Below the pieces are notes generated by a model. That model was not told where the DNA came from. It made no database searches and saw only the letters and a list, made by a program, of their open reading frames with translations. Of a DNA stretch of 54,389 nucleotides, positions 48,457 to 54,389 are shown piece after piece (position 1 is the first letter of the stretch; each line of letters starts with the position of its first letter). This DNA is from Emcibacteraceae bacterium (GTDB lineage: Bacteria; Pseudomonadota; Alphaproteobacteria; Sphingomonadales; Emcibacteraceae), in NCBI GenBank assembly GCA_028281625.1, contig JANQJN010000005.1, positions 1 to 54,389 on the forward strand, given 5' to 3'. A program made the translations under genes and the position numbers.

Positions 48457-50307
48457 ATGAGCAGCATTTTGTTTCAGGCGTTTGTCTATCTCATCGCAGC
48501 AGTAGTCGCAGTACCTATAGCCAAGCGGATTGGCCTTGGATCGGTCCTTGGCTATCTGATAGCTGGGTTAATCATCGGACCCTTTTTGGGTCTAGTGGGT
48601 GCCGAAACCCAGGATCTTCAGCATTTCGCTGAATTTGGTGTGGTGATGATGCTGTTTCTTGTGGGGCTTGAGCTCGAACCGCGCCTTCTCTGGGAAATGA
48701 AGAACAGGCTAATTGGACTTGGCGGTTTTCAAGTAGGTATCACAACATTATTGATAGCCCTTATTGCTTACAATTTTGGTTTTGCCTGGCAAACGTCTAT
48801 TGCGATCGGATTTATTGGAGCACTTTCCTCCACTGCAATTGTGCTGCAAACTCTTGGTGAAAAAGGACTAATGAAAACGGAAGGTGGGCAGTCGAGCTTT
48901 TCTGTACTCCTGTTTCAGGATATTGCCGTCATCCCCATGCTCGCTATTGTGCCATTGCTCACACTCCCTGAATTTGCGATGACACCAATGGGAGATGATC
49001 ATGGATCCTCACATAGTCTGGTGGACGGCCTGCCAGGATGGGCGATGGCCCTGACAACACTTGGCGCAATTGCAGCCGTCGTGTTTGGCGGCCATTATTT
49101 GTCACGGCCACTGTTTCGTTTTATTGCCCAATCCAAACTAAGGGAAATATTCACAGCTTCGGCACTGATGCTCGTAATCGCTATCGCTCTTCTCATGGAA
49201 CTTGTTGGCTTGTCCCCTGCGCTGGGTACATTCCTTGCGGGTGTGGTACTTGCAAATAGTGAATACCGCCATGAACTGGAAAGCGACATAGAGCCCTTTA
49301 AAGGACTACTGCTCGGTCTCTTTTTCATTACCGTAGGCGCAGGCATAAATCTGGATCTGCTGACAGATCAATTTTCACTGATTGCTATGCTCACACTTGG
49401 TGCTATCTTGCTTAAATTTTCCGTACTGCTTTTTGTAGGGCATTTCATGGGGCTACCAAAGCCCGCCAGCTGGCTGATGGCCATGGGACTTTGCCAGGTC
49501 GGTGAATTTGGTTTTGTGCTGATTAACTTCAGTTTGCAAAATCACGCGATACCGCAGGAGCTGGCCTCGCTGCTTTCACTGGTTGTTGCTCTTTCCATGT
49601 TGCTGACGCCATTTCTGTTTATCCTGTATGACAAGGTGATCTCAGGCCGGATGGCTGACGATGAACAGGAAGCAGATGAAATTGATGATCAGGGAACCGT
49701 CATCATCGCTGGTCATGGCCGGTTTGGACAGGTCATCAACCGTGTGCTGCTTGCCAGCGGAACCAAAACGGTGGTGCTGGATCATCAAAGCACGCTGGTG
49801 GAAGGCATGCGTAAATTCGGCATGCGAACCTTTTTTGGGGATGCCTCCAGGCCAGATTTGCTTCACGCGGCCGGCCTTCATTCTGCTAGAATGTTGATTA
49901 TTGCCATTGATGATCCGGAGCGTACGATTGAAATGGTCAAATTTGCAAAACGCGAACATCCTGAAATTCATATCGTCGCCCGTGCAACTGACCGCCATCA
50001 TGTGTATGAACTTTTCCGAGCCGGAGCGGATGACATCGTCCGTGAAACCTTTGACAGTGCCGTTCGCGCGAGCCGCTACGCGCTACAGGGGCTTGGTGAG
50101 GAAGAAGAAAATGCGAGACGCATTACATCACTTTATGTGGAGCATGACCGTAAAAACCTACTTGATCTCGCGCGCGTTTGGGAACCCGACATGGTGGTTG
50201 CAGATAATGAAGAATATAAGTCAGTCGCCAAAGAAAATCGCGAGCTTCTTACTGAGGCGATCCAAGCCCTTAAAGGCAAATGCGGTAAGGAGCAATTGGA
50301 AGAATGA
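48457..50307 (+). CDS. CPA2 monovalent cation:proton antiporter with TrkA-N domain (Kef type)
   Basis: 616 aa; GYLIAGLIIGPFLGLV; C-terminal VIIAGHGRFGQVINRVL Rossmann. Confidence 0.92.
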   Translation: MSSILFQAFVYLIAAVVAVPIAKRIGLGSVLGYLIAGLIIGPFLGLVGAETQDLQHFAEFGVVMMLFLVGLELEPRLLWEMKNRLIGLGGFQVGITTLLIALIAYNFGFAWQTSIAIGFIGALSSTAIVLQTLGEKGLMKTEGGQSSFSVLLFQDIAVIPMLAIVPLLTLPEFAMTPMGDDHGSSHSLVDGLPGWAMALTTLGAIAAVVFGGHYLSRPLFRFIAQSKLREIFTASALMLVIAIALLMELVGLSPALGTFLAGVVLANSEYRHELESDIEPFKGLLLGLFFITVGAGINLDLLTDQFSLIAMLTLGAILLKFSVLLFVGHFMGLPKPASWLMAMGLCQVGEFGFVLINFSLQNHAIPQELASLLSLVVALSMLLTPFLFILYDKVISGRMADDEQEADEIDDQGTVIIAGHGRFGQVINRVLLASGTKTVVLDHQSTLVEGMRKFGMRTFFGDASRPDLLHAAGLHSARMLIIAIDDPERTIEMVKFAKREHPEIHIVARATDRHHVYELFRAGADDIVRETFDSAVRASRYALQGLGEEEENARRITSLYVEHDRKNLLDLARVWEPDMVVADNEEYKSVAKENRELLTEAIQALKGKCGKEQLEE

Positions 50308-50492
50308 CTATTTTCTGGCGTATGGTAGGTATATTATTGTTGGCGTGGGTTGGTTGGGACCTATATCACGGTTATACGCTTTTGACCGATTTTATCTACC
50401 GCGACCAGGAACCGGTAAAATATTGGGCTGTTCTGGGAATCTGGTTTATACTCGCGGTCAGCTGCTTCTTTTCCTGGGATGGAAAAAAATAG
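50304..50492 (+). CDS. Small two-TM membrane protein coupled to the Kef gene
   Basis: 62 aa; ATGA overlap with the upstream stop. Confidence 0.6.
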   Translation: MTIFWRMVGILLLAWVGWDLYHGYTLLTDFIYRDQEPVKYWAVLGIWFILAVSCFFSWDGKK

Positions 50493-51500
50493 CTAACTAA
50501 GGTTATCGATGATTGCATCCGTGCCATCAATCAGCGGATCGACGCAGGGAAGACCCATACGTTTTGATAAAATTTCAAGATAGTCTTCGCGATCTTCTGC
50601 CGCTAATGCCGACGTGTTAACGGCTACGCCTACGCATCTGATGTTCGGATTAACTTGATTTCCAAGATCAACCGTGCGTTCAATTACCTGTTCAATGGTA
50701 GGAAGCGGGAAGTTATCCCATTCTTCGATCACTTTACGGCCGGCTTCATGGCACACCACGAAGGCATCGGGTTGAGAGCCTATAAGCAGCCCTAACGTAA
50801 CCGAACTATAGCCGGGATGGAAAATGCTTCCCTGCCCTTCAATCACATCCCAGTGGTCTGGTTCATTTTCCGGTGACAAAAGTTCAGCTGCACCAGAAAG
50901 AAAATCAGACACCACCGCATCCATGGGAATACCGCGCCCGGCGATCATAATGCCAGTTTGGCCGGACGCGCGAAAATCCGCGTTCATTCCCCGCTTTTTC
51001 ATATCCCGTTCCATGGCAAGGGCAGTGTATTTCTTTCCAACTGCGCAGTCCGTGCCCATCATCAGAATACGTTTTCCGCTGCGCTTCCTGCCTGTTCCCA
51101 CCGGGAGATCAGCTGGTGGTGTGCGTACATCCACAAGGCGCGACCCGGTCCTTTCAGCAACTGCAACAAGCCTTGGAATATCATTAAGTTTCTTATGAAC
51201 GCCCCCAACCACATCAAGACCAGCTTCAAGCGCTTCTTCCAATGTATCCAGCCATTCTTCTGGAATACCGCCACCAACGGATGCTGTGCCGATTACAAAG
51301 GATTTAACGCCCGCTGCCGCCGCTTCATCGATTGTCATATTAGGCAGACCCAGATCAAGACCATCATCGATAAAACTATATTGCCCCGCGCATAAATCCC
51401 TGCGCCAATCGGCAATGCCGGACGCCGTTTTAGCGTATGTAGGTTCTTTTTCATCGGCAACAAAAATTAAGTATGGTGGCTTTATTTCGATGGTGATCAT
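50493..51500 (-). CDS. DUF1611-family protein, DgcN-like
   Basis: 335 aa; MMGTDCAVGKKYTALAMERDMKKRG, GQTGIMIAGRGIPMDAVVSDF, EGQGSIFHPGYSSVTLGLLIGSQPD. Confidence 0.85.
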   Translation of the reverse strand: MITIEIKPPYLIFVADEKEPTYAKTASGIADWRRDLCAGQYSFIDDGLDLGLPNMTIDEAAAAGVKSFVIGTASVGGGIPEEWLDTLEEALEAGLDVVGGVHKKLNDIPRLVAVAERTGSRLVDVRTPPADLPVGTGRKRSGKRILMMGTDCAVGKKYTALAMERDMKKRGMNADFRASGQTGIMIAGRGIPMDAVVSDFLSGAAELLSPENEPDHWDVIEGQGSIFHPGYSSVTLGLLIGSQPDAFVVCHEAGRKVIEEWDNFPLPTIEQVIERTVDLGNQVNPNIRCVGVAVNTSALAAEDREDYLEILSKRMGLPCVDPLIDGTDAIIDNLS

Positions 51501-51510
51501 ATGTGGATCC

Positions 51511-52596
51511 TTAAATAGTTTCTTTTCTTGTTATTTTCCAAACACCTATAGTGAGCATTGGTACAATAAGTACCGCAATAAATGCAATGGTGATATAACC
51601 GTATCCTTGCGCAATCAAATCAACAATTCCGATGAGCTCCGCTGCAAAGACAGCCGCAATCAGAAACCCAATTGCGATAATCGGCCGGGCTATTTGAGGT
51701 AGGTGCTTACCTTGCTCCGCAAAGGTTCCTTCAAGTCTCTCATTAACAGCATGAAGCATCGCTGATCCGGTCTCCACGAAGGTGCCAAAAACGACAATTT
51801 GAAAAATGACTTCCAGCCAACTGATCTCAAGCGCAGACATAAGGAATGTCGCCGGTACAGGCTGATCACCAATTTGCGGGTACTGCCCCATCATGGCAAT
51901 GAAAAAGAGCATCGCCGGGATCACGGTTATTGCACCACAAATGAATCCAGCACTTAAGGTTTCATGCCGGTTCTGATGGCGCGCGACCGCATATAGGATC
52001 AGCGGAAGAGACGCAAGATTATAACCGGTATAGAGCACGCCTTGGGACGCCCAACGTTCACCGGTATCGGCGCTCCCATAAACCCCCGTTATCACATCGC
52101 CAAAAGCCATAAAGGCTAAAATGAAGAGAAGGATATAGACCCCGTACAGCAGGATCGACCAGCCAGCGAGCACTTTTTTGATCAGCTCCGTACCCTTAAA
52201 GGTCAAAATTCCGATCAGCGTCATGAGAGCCAATGTCCCAACAAGCGAAGGTACGCCGAAATTTTGCGCTGCAATTTGACCTGATGCAGATCCAATAACC
52301 GAAAGCACCAGAAGCAATTGAAAGAAATAGAAAAATTCGAATAGTACCCATCCGCGTCCAAGAAGCACTTTACAAAAATGTCTATAATCAAACGCTTTGA
52401 AACGCCGCGCCAACTCAAAGCCCACTGCAGACACCAGCCCGAACACTGCTCCTGCTACCAATAGTCCCAGAAGCCCGCCGATGGGGCCGGACGCGAAGAA
52501 AAATTCGATCAGTTCACGGCCAGTGGCATAGCCACCGCCGATCACCACCGACTGGAACATAAATCCTGGCAGTAAATATGTATTAAAAAACTTCAT
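51511..52596 (-). CDS. YkvI-like integral membrane protein (putative transporter)
   Basis: 361 aa; about 10 TMs; GGGYATGRELIEFFFASGPIGGLLG. Confidence 0.8.
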   Translation of the reverse strand: MKFFNTYLLPGFMFQSVVIGGGYATGRELIEFFFASGPIGGLLGLLVAGAVFGLVSAVGFELARRFKAFDYRHFCKVLLGRGWVLFEFFYFFQLLLVLSVIGSASGQIAAQNFGVPSLVGTLALMTLIGILTFKGTELIKKVLAGWSILLYGVYILLFILAFMAFGDVITGVYGSADTGERWASQGVLYTGYNLASLPLILYAVARHQNRHETLSAGFICGAITVIPAMLFFIAMMGQYPQIGDQPVPATFLMSALEISWLEVIFQIVVFGTFVETGSAMLHAVNERLEGTFAEQGKHLPQIARPIIAIGFLIAAVFAAELIGIVDLIAQGYGYITIAFIAVLIVPMLTIGVWKITRKETI

Positions 52597-52645
52597 GTGA
52601 TCCCTTTCCCTTGAACAAGGATCAAATCACACTAAAGGACGATAA

Positions 52646-54370
52646 TCAACTGTTCATCAGATATTGATCCGCAAGTACTTCCCGTACTGCCCTATGAGCT
52701 TGATCAATGGCCGCGTCTGTAAACGGGCTTGCATCCGCATCACTATTGGCCACCGAAAGCCGACCGAGTTGCTGACGTGCGACCACACACGGCCGGTCAT
52801 CGGTAGGGAACATGGACCAGTGATAGGGTTCTGTGATGGTATCATAGGCATACGCATTACCATGAGGCCAGCGGTTTACCGTGATCGCAACAATATCCCG
52901 CGCGGCATCAAACCCGCCCGCACCAAGCATGCGTTGCAGTTGTTCACGAATATTGCGTTCAAACGTTTCAAAGGGTGTATTGAGCAAATCATAACGACCA
53001 AGGCGTAGCTGATCGCGGCGAAGCTCGCCTGGTGCATTTGGGGCCCTATGCATTTTAACAATCACTGGTTCATCCATATTGCGTGGTGGAACATAATCCC
53101 CTACATTTAGCGCGTAATGAAGGCTGGAGGTTGTGTGATAAAGACCAGGTGATGTGATAGAACTGATTCCAAGGTTTTCCCATGCTTTGCCGTCCCGAAG
53201 CAACACATTGGTATAGACCCGCGGCGCCTTGATGCCGTAAAGCATGGCACCCTTTTGCTCATCCGAAAAATCATCGCAGATATAAGGAATAACATTGTGC
53301 CAGCAACCGAAAATCACATTTTTAGCCTTTACGGTCAGCGCCTTGCCATCCTGCATATAATCCACGTTCACGTCTTTGGCCGTTTTCGGGTCCCCATTAT
53401 GAGCGACTTTGATCACCGTTGCATTCAAGCGAAGACGTGTTGAGTTGGATGGCAGGTCCAGTTTTCCATAGTCCACTTTTGCGGTAAAAACATCATCCAA
53501 GGTTTCACCTGGGATAGCATCTGGAATAAGTTTCCGCACTGTCATCCGGGTTATGGTGGCATTGCCATCGGGAAAATAGATACTGTCGTCATCATATTCA
53601 TGTTCGCGGCCGTGTTGCGACCCAGCTATATGATGCATAGGACCAATTTTTTCAGTGGGCTTAAGCTCAAGATGATCAAAACCCGGCATACCACCCAATT
53701 CCCAGCAAAAAAGCGCCGGCACCTGTTCCGCCCCGACATAAAAGCGAAAATGTAGCCCGGATCTGAATGAAGGTAGCACCCGCTCATCAATCCCCAAGTG
53801 ATGGGTGACATATTCCGCGTAAGTAATGGACGCGAGCTTCTGTTTCTTTTCATCGTCGGATAGACCAACAAATTCTTCAGCGATGATTTCCTCGCTATAG
53901 AGTTTTTTAAATTCGTCCTTTAGATCATCTGGAAGCGGCGTTGTGTCAAAAAACGCATTCCAGTTTCCCCGGTCGCGACGGTTCCTTTTTACGAGCCCTT
54001 CTCCACCGAAAGTTTCACTGTCATAGTAAAACGCTCCGCTATGGCCAAATTCACGGCTGTAGTGACGCATCATTGGCTGGGTTCTCGCGTGATATTCTTC
54101 GGTATCAATACCAATTTCACGAAGGTATCCCATAGCGACCGGACTATAATTCATCGGCTGCTCGATATTGAGGGTTCCCCCGTTCACGATGATATTACGC
54201 CCCTCAAAATTATATTCATTTCGCTTGGCGTGCCCCCCAAAATCATCGTGGTTGTCCAGAATGAGTATTTTTTTGTCTGGCCCGGCGCTCTGGCGGTAAA
54301 ACCATGCGGCCGCAAGACCACTAATGCCACCGCCCACGACCACAAGGTCATATTCTTCGTCTGTATTCAT
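52646..54370 (-). CDS. FAD-dependent oxidoreductase, spermidine dehydrogenase-like
   Basis: 574 aa; YDLVVVGGGISGLAAAWFYRQSAGPDKKILILDNHDDFGGHAKRNEY. Confidence 0.85.
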   Translation of the reverse strand: MNTDEEYDLVVVGGGISGLAAAWFYRQSAGPDKKILILDNHDDFGGHAKRNEYNFEGRNIIVNGGTLNIEQPMNYSPVAMGYLREIGIDTEEYHARTQPMMRHYSREFGHSGAFYYDSETFGGEGLVKRNRRDRGNWNAFFDTTPLPDDLKDEFKKLYSEEIIAEEFVGLSDDEKKQKLASITYAEYVTHHLGIDERVLPSFRSGLHFRFYVGAEQVPALFCWELGGMPGFDHLELKPTEKIGPMHHIAGSQHGREHEYDDDSIYFPDGNATITRMTVRKLIPDAIPGETLDDVFTAKVDYGKLDLPSNSTRLRLNATVIKVAHNGDPKTAKDVNVDYMQDGKALTVKAKNVIFGCWHNVIPYICDDFSDEQKGAMLYGIKAPRVYTNVLLRDGKAWENLGISSITSPGLYHTTSSLHYALNVGDYVPPRNMDEPVIVKMHRAPNAPGELRRDQLRLGRYDLLNTPFETFERNIREQLQRMLGAGGFDAARDIVAITVNRWPHGNAYAYDTITEPYHWSMFPTDDRPCVVARQQLGRLSVANSDADASPFTDAAIDQAHRAVREVLADQYLMNS

Positions 54371-54389
54371 GGAAGAATAAGTATTTTTT

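Noticed and set aside
1-54389. CRISPR arrays, rRNA genes, transposases, phage genes
   Set aside because: None seen in the sequence or ORF track.

Overview
The window reads as a gammaproteobacterium/alphaproteobacterium-like chromosome segment (taxon not determinable here). It has six blocks. (1) 1-8210, minus strand: a His-rich small protein, a TonB-dependent receptor with heme-receptor-like motifs, a periplasmic membrane-anchored CobN-like (HmuS-like) chelatase homologue and a truncated membrane protein, preceded by a near-consensus Zur box. (2) 8382-8431: the 3' half of a tRNA with no 5' half, probably an integration-site remnant. (3) 8518-25681, minus strand: a type II secretion operon (gspC-G, I-N; no recognisable gspH) downstream of a TonB receptor, a large internally duplicated lipoprotein and a short prepilin peptidase, resembling a dedicated secretion system for an ElpS-type extracellular lipoprotein. 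(4) 27050-31039, minus strand: a COG0701/SO_0444-type permease with a His-rich loop fused in frame to an SPFH domain, followed by two more SPFH proteins. (5) 31381-43426: a divergent catabolic locus (self-sufficient CYP116B-type P450, IclR regulator, FAH hydrolase, VOC protein and HisC-like aminotransferase; divergently ALDH, sulfatase, TPP-dependent decarboxylase-like enzyme and Na+ symporter) around a perfect 23-bp palindrome, suggesting breakdown of a sulfated amino acid or amine. (6) 43447-54370: GabT, sirtuin, glycosyltransferases/GtrA, a Kef antiporter, a DUF1611/DgcN-like protein, a YkvI-like membrane protein and a spermidine-dehydrogenase-like flavoprotein. The strongest candidates for undescribed biology are the permease::SPFH operon, the Zur-linked CobN operon and the sulfatase/P450 pathway. 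All family calls come from reading motifs by eye; no searches were run.
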